Positions 8,733 through 18,256 of a stretch of DNA of 64,000 bases are shown piece by piece. The stretch covers positions 13,246 to 77,245 of the forward strand of contig NZ_JACRSN010000015.1 of NCBI RefSeq assembly GCF_014384705.1. The letters are read 5' to 3'. The notes under the pieces were generated by a model that saw nothing but the letters and a program-made list of their open reading frames with translations, had not been told where the DNA came from and did no database searches. The position numbers and the translations under genes are program-made. This stretch comes from Yeguia hominis (GTDB lineage: Bacteria > Bacillota > Clostridia > Oscillospirales > Acutalibacteraceae). Positions within the stretch are counted from its first letter, which is position 1; each line of letters begins with the position of its first letter.

Positions 8733-11079
8733 AGCTGTTGTGGAACGGGCAAAGAAGGACAACGGTATTCCGCAGACTGCACAGCAGTCCATTCCCTTTC
8801 AGAGAATGTTCCCGGATGGCATCTGCCGTGTCACTGACAGTTATTACACCAAGACCATTCAGTTTCAGGACATCAACTATCAGCTGGCACAGCAGGAAGA
8901 TAAGACTGCCATCTTCGATGAGTGGTGCAGTTTCCTGAATTTCTTTGACAGCTCCATTCACTTTGAGCTTTCCTTTATGAACCTGAGTACCGATGCTGAA
9001 AGCTTTGAAAAGAGTATCCGTATCCCGTTCAAGAAGGACAGCTTCAATCCCGTCCGTGCCGAGTATAGCCAGATGCTGAAAAAGCAGTTGGCGCAGGGCA
9101 ACAACGGCTTGACCAAAACCAAGTACCTGACATTCGGCATTGAAGCCGAATCCATGCGGCAGGCAAAGCCGAGACTCAACCATATCGAAAACGATCTGCT
9201 CAATAACTTTCGGCGTTTGGGTGTCATTGCCACTACCATGAACGGCAAAGAGCGGCTGCATCTGATGCACTCTATGTTCCACATGGGTGATAATGATAAG
9301 TTCTTCTTCGATTGGAAGTATCTTGTGGAATCCGGGCTGTCCGTAAAGGACTTCATTGCTCCGACGGCGTTTGCCTTTAAGACCAACCGCACCTTCCAGA
9401 TGGGCAGTATCTTCGGTTCGATGTCTTATCTGGCAATTACGGCATCAGACCTGTCTGATCGTATGCTGGCGGATTTTCTGGATATGGAATCCACGCAGAT
9501 CGTGACCATGCACATCCAGTCGGTTGACCAGACTGCGGCGATTAAGACCATCAAGAGAATCATCACCGAGCTTGACCGTTCCAAAATCGAGGAACAGAAA
9601 AAGGCTGTGCGTTCTGGCTATGACATGGACATTATCCCATCTGACCTTGCTACCTATGGTAAAGATGCGAAGTCACTTCTGAAAGAATTGCAGAGCCAGA
9701 ATGAGCGAATGTTCATGGTGACATTTCTGGTGCTGAACACCGGGCGCACCGAGCAGGAACTGGAGAACAATGTGTTCCAGGCACAGAGCATCGCCCAGAA
9801 GCATAACTGCAATCTGCGTCGTTTGGATTTTCAGCAGGAATCCGGACTGATGAGCAGCCTGCCTTTGGCACAAAACCTGATTGAGATTCGTCGTGGCCTG
9901 ACTACCAGTTCCACGGCTATTTTTGTGCCTTTCACCACGCAGGAGCTGTTCCAGAATGGTGGAGAAACGCTCTATTACGGGCTGAATGCTCTGTCGAACA
10001 ACCTTATCATGGTGGACAGAAAGAAGCTCAAGAACCCCAACGGACTGATTCTGGGTACTCCCGGTTCCGGTAAATCCTTTTCCGCAAAGCGTGAAATCAC
10101 CAATGCGTTCCTGGTTACGGATGACGATATTATCATCTGCGACCCCGAAGCGGAATATGCGGCTCTGGTTCACAAGTTCAATGGTCAGGTGGTAAAAATC
10201 AGCTCCTCCAGTACCAACTATATCAACCCTATGGACATCAACCTGAACTACTCTGAGGATGACAACCCGGTAGCACTGAAAGCTGATTTTATCCTGTCCC
10301 TCTGTGAGTTGATTATGGGCAGTAAGGATGGCTTGCAGCCTATCGAAAAGACGGTTATCGACCGTTGTGTGCATCAGATTTACCAGAGATATTTCGACAA
10401 TCCTGCCCCTGAGAATATGCCGATCCTTGAGGATTTGTATGATGCCCTTCTGAAACAGGACGAAAAGGAAGCCCACCATGTAGCGACCGCCTTGGAAATC
10501 TATGTTAAGGGTTCTCTGAAACTGTTTAACAACAGAACCAATGTGGATATTCAGAATCGTCTGGTGTGCTTCGACATTAAGGAGCTGGGCAATCAGCTGA
10601 AAAAAATCGGTATGCTGATCGTTCAGGATCAGGTCTGGGGGCGTGTAACTGCCAACCGTTCTGCCGGTAAATCGACCAGATATTATATTGACGAGTTCCA
10701 TCTGCTTCTGAAGGAAGAACAGACGGCAACCTATTCCGTAGAAATCTGGAAGCGATTCCGTAAATGGGGCGGCTTGCCGACCGGTATTACTCAGAATGTC
10801 AAAGACCTGCTTCGTTCCCCGGAGATTGCCAACATCCTCGAAAACTCTGATTTCATCTATATGCTGAATCAGGCAAGCGATGACCGAAGTATTCTGGCAC
10901 AGCGGTTGAACATTTCGCCGCATCAGCTGTCCTATGTAACCAACTCCGGTGAGGGCGAAGGACTTCTGTTCTATGGCAATGTGATTCTGCCGTTCATTGA
11001 CCGATTCCCGACAGATCTGGAACTGTATCGCATTATGACCACGAAGTTAAACGAGGTGGCACAGGAAAAGGAGGCGTAA
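8653..11079 (+). CDS. virB4: VirB4-type conjugation ATPase
   Basis: About 808 residues: an N-terminal VirB4 domain, then Walker A GTPGSGKSF at about residue 468 with DPEAEYAALVH after it, and a Walker B-like RYYIDEFHLLL near residue 677, ending in QRLNISPHQLSYVTNSGEGEGLLFYG. It powers assembly and substrate transfer of the secretion channel at the membrane. Two in-frame TTG codons (8644, 8653) are possible. AGGAGG at 8638-8643 leaves no spacer for the first and nine bases for the second, so 8653 is chosen. The gene overlaps prgI by 80 bp. Confidence 0.92.
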   Translation: MFFKKKPQARNIKMPANLNRKQQREIKAVVERAKKDNGIPQTAQQSIPFQRMFPDGICRVTDSYYTKTIQFQDINYQLAQQEDKTAIFDEWCSFLNFFDSSIHFELSFMNLSTDAESFEKSIRIPFKKDSFNPVRAEYSQMLKKQLAQGNNGLTKTKYLTFGIEAESMRQAKPRLNHIENDLLNNFRRLGVIATTMNGKERLHLMHSMFHMGDNDKFFFDWKYLVESGLSVKDFIAPTAFAFKTNRTFQMGSIFGSMSYLAITASDLSDRMLADFLDMESTQIVTMHIQSVDQTAAIKTIKRIITELDRSKIEEQKKAVRSGYDMDIIPSDLATYGKDAKSLLKELQSQNERMFMVTFLVLNTGRTEQELENNVFQAQSIAQKHNCNLRRLDFQQESGLMSSLPLAQNLIEIRRGLTTSSTAIFVPFTTQELFQNGGETLYYGLNALSNNLIMVDRKKLKNPNGLILGTPGSGKSFSAKREITNAFLVTDDDIIICDPEAEYAALVHKFNGQVVKISSSSTNYINPMDINLNYSEDDNPVALKADFILSLCELIMGSKDGLQPIEKTVIDRCVHQIYQRYFDNPAPENMPILEDLYDALLKQDEKEAHHVATALEIYVKGSLKLFNNRTNVDIQNRLVCFDIKELGNQLKKIGMLIVQDQVWGRVTANRSAGKSTRYYIDEFHLLLKEEQTATYSVEIWKRFRKWGGLPTGITQNVKDLLRSPEIANILENSDFIYMLNQASDDRSILAQRLNISPHQLSYVTNSGEGEGLLFYGNVILPFIDRFPTDLELYRIMTTKLNEVAQEKEA

Positions 11080-11082
11080 TGT

Positions 11083-12819
11083 ATGGCGAAAAGACCTACA
11101 CGACTCCGTTTTACCGAAGATGACCTTGCAGATTCTCATGTGAAGAAAGCTGCCGACCGTGCAGATAAGGCGGTTGATAGGGCTGAAAAAGCGGCAGACA
11201 AATTGGCTTCTAAAAAGGCAAAGCCGAAGCTAAAGCTGGAAACAGATGCAGCCGGTTCCCGTAAAGCAAAGCTCCGTTTTGAAAAAGCGGAGTTTACGGA
11301 AATCGAGCGCCCATCTGTGGCAAAGCACATGGCAAGCCGTGGTGCCGCAGTCACGCTCACATCCAAAGCACATCGGGCGGTGTCAGAATATGAGGATGAT
11401 AATATCGGCGTTCAGGCTGTGCAGGAAACGACCAAGGCTGTTGAATCCACTGTCTATACCGTCGATCATGCCGTTTACAGTCACAAGCTGAAAGCCTACG
11501 ACAAGGCGGAAAAGCTGGTTGAGAAGTCAGATAAAGCAAATGTAAATGCCCTGTATGAGAAGTTCAAAAAGGACAACCCCGATGCCGGTTCCAATCCCTT
11601 TTCCCGTTGGCAACAGAAAAGGGCAATCAAGAAAGAATATGCTGCCGCCAAAGCCGGTAAGAATACCGCTTCGACAACGGCTTCTGCATCTAAGGGTGCA
11701 GGCAAGGCAACGGGCAAAGCAGCTCAGGGAGCCAAGAACATCACAGAAAGAGTAACGGAGTTCTGCACCACACACTCTAAAACGATTCTGTTTGTTTTGA
11801 TTGCCGGACTGCTTTTTATGATACTCTCAGGGATGTTCTCGTCTTGTTCGGCTATGTTCCAAGGCGGCACACAGATCATTCTGGGAACTTCTTTTACTGC
11901 AAAAGAGGAAGATATTATTGGTGCGGACAATGATTACAAGGCTTTGGAAGCTGCGCTCCGCAATAAAATCAATAATATCGAGCGTACTCATAGCGGATAT
12001 GACGAGTACCGGTATGACCTTGATGAAATCAACCACAATCCTTATGAGCTGGCGGCGTATTTGACGGTGAAGTTTGAGGATTACACCAGAGATGAGGTGC
12101 AGGCTACCCTGCAATGGCTATTTGAGCAACAATATGAGCTGACCCTGACGGAAGTAGTAGAGATTCGTACACGAACAACATCTTCTACTGATCCCGAAAC
12201 GGGAGAGACAACAACAGAGGAAGAAGATTACGAATATTATATTCTGAATGTGAAGCTCAGAAATAAGGGCTTGAACAGTGTGATTTCAAATTCCGGCTTG
12301 TCGGAAGATGATATGGAGCGATATAGAATTTTGCTTCAGACAAGGGGCAACAGACCGGATATTTTCGGAAATGACATTTACGCCACCCCTGGCGGCGAGT
12401 ACACCGATTATGATATTCCGGGCGAAGCGCTGACAGACACAAGATTTGCCAATATGATTCGGGAAGCTGAAAAATATCTGGGATACCCGTATGTGTGGGG
12501 CGGCAGCAGCCCGTCTACCTCCTTTGACTGCTCCGGATTTGTTTCCTATGTAATCAATCACTGCGGAAACGGTTGGAGTGTTGGTCGTTTGACCGCAAAC
12601 GGTTTGATGGGCGTATGCGACATTATCCCGAAAAGCTCTGCCAAACCGGGAGATTTGATTTTCTTCCAAGGCACTTATGATACCTCCGGTGCATCACACG
12701 TTGGTATCTATGTTGGCAATGGTATGATGATCCACTGCGGAAACCCCATTTCCTACGCTTCTATCGAATCGAATTACTGGCAACAGCATTTTTACTGCTT
12801 CGGCAGAATCAGAAACTAA
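11083..12819 (+). CDS. Membrane-anchored NlpC/P60 cell-wall hydrolase of the conjugation machine
   Basis: The 578-residue protein has a Lys/Ala-rich cytoplasmic part (1-220), one membrane helix (ILFVLIAGLLFMILSGMF, about 228-245), an extracellular region, and a C-terminal NlpC/P60 domain (about 450-578). The catalytic Cys lies in FDCSGFVSY (residue 483) and a His in SHVGIYVG. It should cut peptidoglycan so that the transfer channel can cross the wall, like Orf14 of Tn916. The ATG follows AAGGAGG three bases after virB4 ends. Confidence 0.88.
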   Translation: MAKRPTRLRFTEDDLADSHVKKAADRADKAVDRAEKAADKLASKKAKPKLKLETDAAGSRKAKLRFEKAEFTEIERPSVAKHMASRGAAVTLTSKAHRAVSEYEDDNIGVQAVQETTKAVESTVYTVDHAVYSHKLKAYDKAEKLVEKSDKANVNALYEKFKKDNPDAGSNPFSRWQQKRAIKKEYAAAKAGKNTASTTASASKGAGKATGKAAQGAKNITERVTEFCTTHSKTILFVLIAGLLFMILSGMFSSCSAMFQGGTQIILGTSFTAKEEDIIGADNDYKALEAALRNKINNIERTHSGYDEYRYDLDEINHNPYELAAYLTVKFEDYTRDEVQATLQWLFEQQYELTLTEVVEIRTRTTSSTDPETGETTTEEEDYEYYILNVKLRNKGLNSVISNSGLSEDDMERYRILLQTRGNRPDIFGNDIYATPGGEYTDYDIPGEALTDTRFANMIREAEKYLGYPYVWGGSSPSTSFDCSGFVSYVINHCGNGWSVGRLTANGLMGVCDIIPKSSAKPGDLIFFQGTYDTSGASHVGIYVGNGMMIHCGNPISYASIESNYWQQHFYCFGRIRN

Positions 12820-12833
12820 AGGAGGGATGGCGA

Positions 12834-13091
12834 TTGAGTGCCAAGTTAGACAGAATAGGTGCAGACCTTGAAAAAGCCCGTAAGAAACGGGCAGAATGGG
12901 ATGCTAAGGTGAAAGACCTGGAACGCAGATACCGTGAGGAGGAAAATTCCGAAATCCATGAGATGGTTCATGCTGCGAACCTGAATCCCGAACAGCTTTC
13001 CGAGCTGCTCCGTATGTTTGCTGCGGATATGGCTCCGAAGCCTGATACGATCAATACTATGAATGAGGAGGAAACGCAGAATGAGATTTAA
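12834..13091 (+). CDS. DUF4315 family protein
   Basis: The 85-residue coiled-coil protein (LDRIGADLEKARKKRAEWD, VKDLERRYREEENSEIHEM, then NLNPEQLSELLRMF) matches DUF4315, a small protein found between the NlpC/P60 and DUF4366 genes in many clostridial elements. It starts at TTG 12834 after AAAGGAGGG and overlaps the next gene by 11 bp. Function is unknown; a structural helper of the channel is plausible. Confidence 0.8.
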   Translation: MSAKLDRIGADLEKARKKRAEWDAKVKDLERRYREEENSEIHEMVHAANLNPEQLSELLRMFAADMAPKPDTINTMNEEETQNEI

Positions 13092-13764
13092 GAAAATTGG
13101 AGCCGCATTGCTGGCGTGTGCAATGTGTTTTGGCGTGTTTTCTACAACGGCATTTGCCTATGTAGATGAAAGCGTAGCGACTGAAGAACCTGCGGTCGAA
13201 GAAAAAGTTCCCGAAACAGAGCCGGAGGAGCCGATGCTACCGCTTACTCCCGACGGCAATCTGACTTTGGTTGATGACGCTGGCTCGCCTACGAAAAGCG
13301 GAAAGCAGTTCATTACCGCTGTAACCAAAAACGGAAACTACTTCTATATCATCATTGACCGTGATGATAAGGGCGAGGAAACCGTGCATTTTCTGAATCA
13401 GGTGGATGAAGCCGACCTGCTCAAGCTGATGGACGAGGAAGAAGTTGCAGAGTTCACCAAGCCGGTTGAGGAAACAAAGCCGGAAGTAGTTGAAACAGTT
13501 CCTGAAATTACAGAACCGACACCGGAGGAAAAGCCGAAATCCACAAATATGCTCCCGGCGATTCTTACTCTGATTGTGCTTGCCTGTGGTGGTGGATTCT
13601 TCGTATTTAAGAAAGTCCAGGAAAAGAAGAAGGCACAGGAAGCGGCAAAGCCTGACCCAGATGCTGATTATGTGGACGATGACGAGGACTATGGGTACGA
13701 TCCGGAGTTTGAGGACGACGATGAAGATAGCTCCGTCGATGAAGATGATAATGAACCTGTGTAA
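13081..13764 (+). CDS. DUF4366 secreted/membrane protein
   Basis: About 227 residues with an N-terminal signal peptide (KKIGAALLACAMCFGVFSTTAFA), an acidic Pro/Glu-rich extracellular domain, one membrane helix (MLPAILTLIVLACGGGFFVF) and a strongly acidic cytoplasmic tail. This is the DUF4366 layout. The ATG at 13081 has GAGGAGG nine bases upstream; an in-frame ATG at 13063 adds only a basic MRRKRR stretch. It is the last gene of the channel operon. Confidence 0.82.
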   Translation: MRFKKIGAALLACAMCFGVFSTTAFAYVDESVATEEPAVEEKVPETEPEEPMLPLTPDGNLTLVDDAGSPTKSGKQFITAVTKNGNYFYIIIDRDDKGEETVHFLNQVDEADLLKLMDEEEVAEFTKPVEETKPEVVETVPEITEPTPEEKPKSTNMLPAILTLIVLACGGGFFVFKKVQEKKKAQEAAKPDPDADYVDDDEDYGYDPEFEDDDEDSSVDEDDNEPV

Positions 13765-13786
13765 ACAGGATAGGCTTGATGCCTGG

Positions 13787-13813
13787 GGCAGCCTTCGGGT
13801 TGCCTTTACATAG
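13787..13813 (+). terminator. Terminator-like hairpin followed by TTACATAG
   Basis: Stem GGCAGCC/GGTTGCC with a TTCG tetraloop is followed at once by TTTACATAG in place of a clean U-tract. It lies 22 bp after the DUF4366 stop and is one of a series of such sites in ICE-1. Confidence 0.6.
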
Positions 13814-13951
13814 TTTCCGCTTTCAAAAAATAAAAAAATTTGCGTTTTTGAAAGTGACATCTTGCATATACTATTAGCAGACAGTATAATAAGTACAGCG
13901 AAGCGGTTTCGAGAAATGAAAAAACTTCAATTTTTGAAAGCGGGTGACTAT

Positions 13952-15148
13952 ATGAAAACAATCACGAGAGCAAAATATCTCGATAGAATCATTGAACTGA
14001 ATGGTACTCCTGACATCAAGATCATCACGGGCATTCGTCGATCTGGTAAGTCCAAATTGATGCAGGCGTATATTGCGTATCTGAAAAGCAATTTTGAAAA
14101 CATCAATATTATCTTCATCGACTTCATGGATTTGGCGTATGAAGAAATCAAGGAATACCATGCCTTACACGCCTATGTGGAAGAACATTATCAGGAAGGA
14201 AAAACGAACTACCTGTTTGTAGACGAGGTTCAGATGTGTCCCAAGTTTGAGTTGGCAATCAATAGCCTGTACTCTAAGGGAAAATACGACATCTATGTAA
14301 CAGGCTCTAATGCTTTCCTGTTGAGTGCAGATCTGGCAACTCTGTTTACCGGACGCTATATTGAAATTCATGTGTTTCCTTTCAGCTTCCAGGAATATTG
14401 CCAGTATTATGATGATATTAGTGACAAAGATAAGCTCTTTGATGAGTACGCTATCAAGGGCGGTTTAGCAGGTTCCTATGCTTATAGAACCGAAAAAGAC
14501 AGAACAAACTATATCAAAGAGGTCTACGAAACGATTGTTACAAGGGATTTGGTACAGAAATATACTCTCCCGGACACTTTGGTTTTACAACGTCTGAGCG
14601 AGTTCCTTATGGATAATATCAGCAACCTGACTTCTCCGAATAAGGTCAGTCAGCTACTGACAGCAAATGAGACTCCAACCAATCATGTAACCGTCGGCAA
14701 GTACATTAAGTATTTGTGCAATGCTTTTGTATTTTATGATATTAAGAGATATGACATCCGAGGTAAGAAATACCTTGAAAGCTCTGAAAAGTTCTATTTG
14801 TGTGACAGCGGTATTCGATATGCAATACTGGGAAGCAGAAATATAGACTATGGCAGAGTATATGAAAACGTTGTTTGTATCGAGCTTCTTCGCCGTGGAT
14901 ATGATGTCTATGTCGGCAAGCTCTATCAAAAGGAAATCGACTTTGTTGCTCAGAGAGGTAGCGAAAAGATTTATATTCAGGTCAGCGACAACATTTCCGG
15001 GCAGGAAACATTTGAGAGAGAATGCTCTCCTCTGCTTCAGATTCGAGACGCTTATCCGAAAATGATTATTGCCAGAACCAAACATCCCCAATATAGCTAT
15101 GAAGGAATCGAAATTCACGATATAGCCGATTGGTTGCTACAAGAATAA
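13952..15148 (+). CDS. AAA ATPase with DUF4143 domain
   Basis: About 398 residues. Residues 1-140 form an AAA_14-type P-loop domain (Walker A GIRRSGKSKL near residue 27, Walker B YLFVDEVQ near residue 90, sensor YVTGSNA). The C-terminal third is DUF4143, with the nuclease-like VYENVVCIELLRRGYDVYVG...KEIDFVAQRG stretch. The start at 13952 fits the family; upstream in-frame methionines lie in promoter-like sequence. The gene has its own promoter-like region and terminator and interrupts the usual DUF4366-topB order, so it is probably cargo. A defence or toxin role is possible but unproven. Confidence 0.85.
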   Translation: MKTITRAKYLDRIIELNGTPDIKIITGIRRSGKSKLMQAYIAYLKSNFENINIIFIDFMDLAYEEIKEYHALHAYVEEHYQEGKTNYLFVDEVQMCPKFELAINSLYSKGKYDIYVTGSNAFLLSADLATLFTGRYIEIHVFPFSFQEYCQYYDDISDKDKLFDEYAIKGGLAGSYAYRTEKDRTNYIKEVYETIVTRDLVQKYTLPDTLVLQRLSEFLMDNISNLTSPNKVSQLLTANETPTNHVTVGKYIKYLCNAFVFYDIKRYDIRGKKYLESSEKFYLCDSGIRYAILGSRNIDYGRVYENVVCIELLRRGYDVYVGKLYQKEIDFVAQRGSEKIYIQVSDNISGQETFERECSPLLQIRDAYPKMIIARTKHPQYSYEGIEIHDIADWLLQE

Positions 15149-15156
15149 GCAAGGTG

Positions 15157-15200
15157 AAATATCTCCGTCATTCTCTTTTGAAATGATGGAGATATTTTTA
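15157..15200 (+). terminator. Rho-independent terminator after the AAA ATPase gene
   Basis: A long stem (AAATATCTCCGTCATT with AATGATGGAGATATTT) is followed by TTATT. It isolates the ATPase gene from topB. Confidence 0.85.
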
Positions 15201-15261
15201 TTATGACGGAGATTGTAGAACAGAAAATTGTATCAGGTTGCAAAAATCCTTTCCGAACTTT

Positions 15262-15306
15262 TTACATAGCAGTCATGCACTACGGTGTGTGGCTGCTTAT
15301 TTTTTT
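15262..15306 (+). promoter_or_regulatory. TTACATAG motif plus terminator hairpin in the topB leader
   Basis: TTACATAG at 15262-15269 merges into a hairpin (AGCAGTCATGCAC with GTGTGTGGCTGCT) followed by seven T residues, ending only about 20 bp before topB. A terminator this close to the start codon suggests attenuation or antitermination of topB and the genes after it. Confidence 0.55.
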
Positions 15307-15325
15307 GTGAAAGGAGCAGATGCAA

Positions 15326-17401
15326 ATGAAATTAGTTTTGGCTGAAAAGCCTTCGGTTGCACAGAGTATTGCCAAAGTGTTAGGTGCTGCCAAGCGTGAG
15401 GATGGCTACTTAGAGGGAAACGGATATGTGGTCAGCTGGTGTGTAGGGCATTTGGTGGAGCTGGCACAGCCGGAAGTCTATGATGCGAAGTACAGCAAAT
15501 GGGCTTATGCAGACCTTCCTATCTTCCCGATGGACTGGCAGTATGAGGTTTCTGCCGGTACGAAAAAACAGTTTGGGATTCTGAAAAAGCTCATGGCCAG
15601 AGAAGATGTTGCGAGTCTTGTGTGTGCAACAGATGCCGGTCGTGAGGGCGAGCTGATCTTTCGGTTGGTGTACCACAAAGCCGGGTGCAGAAAGCCGTTT
15701 GAGCGGCTTTGGATTTCCTCGATGGAAGATGTAGCAATCAAGGAGGGCTTTGAAAATCTCAGGTCTGGAACGGAATATGATGCTTTGTATGAAGCAGCAC
15801 TGTGTCGAGAACGAGCCGACTGGATTGTTGGTATTAACGCTACTCGACTTTTTTCGACCCTTTACGGGCAGACCCTGAATGTTGGTCGTGTTATGACCCC
15901 TACCCTTGCTATGGCTGTTATGCGAGAAGCTGCCATTTCCGCATTCAAGCCTGAACTGTTCTACACAGTTCAGATTGGATTGGATGGTTTTACGGCTGCA
16001 AGCGAACGCTTCAAAACCAAGGCAGCAGCCGAAGCTGTCAAACAAAGCTGTTCGGTGGCAATCGTTCAGAAAGCTGAATGTAAGGAGAAAACAGAAAAGC
16101 CGCCTGCGCTCTATGACCTGACCAGTTTACAGAGAGAAGCCAACCGTGTGCTTGGCTACACGGCACAGCAGACCTTGGACTACACGCAGAACCTCTATGA
16201 AAAGAAACTGGTCACTTATCCCCGTACCGACAGCAGGTTTCTGACGGAAGATATGGCACATAGCCTGACCGACCTCGTAAAGCTGGCTTTCCACACATTC
16301 CCCGTGGAGGATGTGGATAACATACCAGTTCATGCAGAGCAGGTTGTGAATAACAAAAAGGTCACAGATCACCATGCCATCATTCCGACCAGAGAATTGC
16401 AGAAATGCAATCTGAGCGAACTTCCCAAGGGTGAACTTGCAATTTTGCAACTGATCTCGAATCGGTTGTGCGTAGCTGTTGGCGATCCGCACCGATACGC
16501 AGAGACAGTTATTGAGCTGGACTGTGGCGGTACCGTGTTTTCCACCAAAGGCAAAACTGTTGTGCAGGATGGATGGAAAGCTCTGGTTCAGAAAAATGAT
16601 TCGACAAAATCCGACGAAAACGTGCAGACACTCCCTTCTGTTTCCGTTGGTGACGAAATGACCGTCAGCGGCACGGAAATCAAGGAAGGGAAAACATCTC
16701 CCCCTAAACACTTTACCGAGGATACTCTGCTTTCTGCTATGGAAACTGCCGGTGCGGACGAAATGCCTGATGAGGTGGAGCGCAAAGGTTTGGGAACGCC
16801 TGCGACCCGTGCCGGTATCATTGAGAAGCTGGTTCGCATCGGTTTTCTGGAGCGTAAGGGTGATAAGAAAACCAAACACCTGATTCCGACCCACAAGGGT
16901 ACGGCTCTGGTAACAGTCATGCCGGAACAGATTCAGTCCCCATCCATGACGGCGGATTGGGAAGAAAAATTGTTGCTCATTGAGAAAGGCGAATATGCCA
17001 GCGAGGACTTTATGGACGAGATCAAAGATGTGATTGCCGGTCTGATTCAGAACTATGAAGTAATCCGTGATTCCGAGGTTATGATGTCGAAAGAAGCCAA
17101 TTCTATCGGCAAATGCCCGCTCTGCGGCAGTGCTGTAGAGGACAAAGCCAAGGCATTTTTCTGTTCCAACAGAGCTTGCAAATTTGCCCTCTGGAAAAAC
17201 AATCGCTACTTTGCGAGCATCGGCAAGAGCATGACTTCTGCCACGGCGCAGAAATTGCTTGGTTCCGGCAAGGTAAAGCTCAAGAATTGCAAGTCCGAAA
17301 GAACGGGCAACACCTTTGATGCCACCGTCTTTATGGAGGTATCAGATGATGGCAAAACGAAGTTCAGTATGGAATTTGAAAATGGAGGAAAGCGCAAATG
17401 A
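15326..17401 (+). CDS. topB: DNA topoisomerase III
   Basis: About 691 residues: Toprim domain from residue 1 (LVLAEKPSVAQSIAKVLG, CATDAGREGELIFR), active-site Tyr298 within VTYPRTDSRF, and a C-terminal four-cysteine zinc ribbon (CPLCGSAV...FFCSNRACKF). It relaxes or decatenates DNA during transfer or replication of the element. ATGs at 15320 and 15326 are both possible; AAAGGAG lies three bases before the first and nine before the second, favouring 15326. The stop overlaps the next gene (ATGA). Confidence 0.93.
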   Translation: MKLVLAEKPSVAQSIAKVLGAAKREDGYLEGNGYVVSWCVGHLVELAQPEVYDAKYSKWAYADLPIFPMDWQYEVSAGTKKQFGILKKLMAREDVASLVCATDAGREGELIFRLVYHKAGCRKPFERLWISSMEDVAIKEGFENLRSGTEYDALYEAALCRERADWIVGINATRLFSTLYGQTLNVGRVMTPTLAMAVMREAAISAFKPELFYTVQIGLDGFTAASERFKTKAAAEAVKQSCSVAIVQKAECKEKTEKPPALYDLTSLQREANRVLGYTAQQTLDYTQNLYEKKLVTYPRTDSRFLTEDMAHSLTDLVKLAFHTFPVEDVDNIPVHAEQVVNNKKVTDHHAIIPTRELQKCNLSELPKGELAILQLISNRLCVAVGDPHRYAETVIELDCGGTVFSTKGKTVVQDGWKALVQKNDSTKSDENVQTLPSVSVGDEMTVSGTEIKEGKTSPPKHFTEDTLLSAMETAGADEMPDEVERKGLGTPATRAGIIEKLVRIGFLERKGDKKTKHLIPTHKGTALVTVMPEQIQSPSMTADWEEKLLLIEKGEYASEDFMDEIKDVIAGLIQNYEVIRDSEVMMSKEANSIGKCPLCGSAVEDKAKAFFCSNRACKFALWKNNRYFASIGKSMTSATAQKLLGSGKVKLKNCKSERTGNTFDATVFMEVSDDGKTKFSMEFENGGKRK

Positions 17402-18243
17402 CAAATGAGTACAACCCGGATGGTAAGGAAATCCGATTTATCGACAGCCATTATAAGGATTTGTTTCATATCCCCGATGGCAGCTGTGTGCAGATTCACT
17501 ACCCGGATGAAATGGTTGTGAAGCCCTGCACCTTCATTGACGAGTATCATACGCAGATCGGATACAATGTGTTTCATATCTGCCAGTTTGCAGAAATTAT
17601 GGAGCGCAACGGCGCAAGCTATATGCCGGAGCCTGAGATTATGGGCGATGAAGCCGCATGGAAGGTCGGAAAGGATAGAATCCTTGCGGTGCAGACCTGC
17701 GAAGATGGTTACGACTACACCCTGTTGGATGAAAACTACAACGAGATTGATGGCGGTCAGGTTGATAACCCTGAACTGTCCATGCTCGAAGTCCGCCGGG
17801 ATATTCTGGAATCCTTCGGGCTGGAGCGCCGGGAACTGCGGGCAATGTTCTATGAGGATGTCATGGAGCAGGCTTTTGAAGTCGGCAGACAGGCGGTGGT
17901 GGTCAATGACCCTATCGCTGAGCTTGCTTTTAAGCTCGACCGTTTTGCAGAGAACTTCGACCCCTATGAATATATGGATCAGGTCGATGATGTGCAGGCG
18001 CATATCCAAGAAATCAAGGCAGATCTTGCCGCTGGTAATACGGCTCCGTATCGTGAGTTCCTGAATACAGCCATTGAAGAAGCCCGTGAGGAAACTGCGG
18101 TTGAGGTTGCCAAAGTGCTGAAAAGTCAGCTGGATAAGCTCGACTCTCCGAAGCGTGAGTCGGTCATGGAAAAACTGGCACAGGCCGCAGAAAAAGCTGC
18201 GCCTGCCAGTCCCTCTCCCAAACGCAAAGAGCCTGAACGATAA
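17398..18243 (+). CDS. Conserved element protein with IRFIDSHYK module
   Basis: The 281-residue protein has an N-terminal module (EIRFIDSHYKDLFHIPDG ... HTQIGYNVFHICQFAEIMERNG) that recurs in the ICE-2 protein at 49262-50200. This is followed by a second segment (AVQTCEDGYDYTLLDENY, EVRRDILESFGLERRELRAMF) and a helical, Ala/Lys-rich tail. I do not know a biochemical function; related modules occur as polyvalent-protein domains on conjugative elements. It overlaps topB by 4 bp and precedes the YodL gene by 13 bp. Confidence 0.7.
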   Translation: MTNEYNPDGKEIRFIDSHYKDLFHIPDGSCVQIHYPDEMVVKPCTFIDEYHTQIGYNVFHICQFAEIMERNGASYMPEPEIMGDEAAWKVGKDRILAVQTCEDGYDYTLLDENYNEIDGGQVDNPELSMLEVRRDILESFGLERRELRAMFYEDVMEQAFEVGRQAVVVNDPIAELAFKLDRFAENFDPYEYMDQVDDVQAHIQEIKADLAAGNTAPYREFLNTAIEEAREETAVEVAKVLKSQLDKLDSPKRESVMEKLAQAAEKAAPASPSPKRKEPER

Positions 18244-18256
18244 GGAGGACACGGAT

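Noticed and set aside
9673..10923. 416-codon minus-strand frame opposite virB4
   Set aside because: Lies entirely under the conserved VirB4 ATPase domain; no independent support.
13862..13951. N-terminal extension of the AAA ATPase from 13862
   Set aside because: The added residues match no family feature and overlap promoter-like sequence; the ATG at 13952 gives the normal family start.
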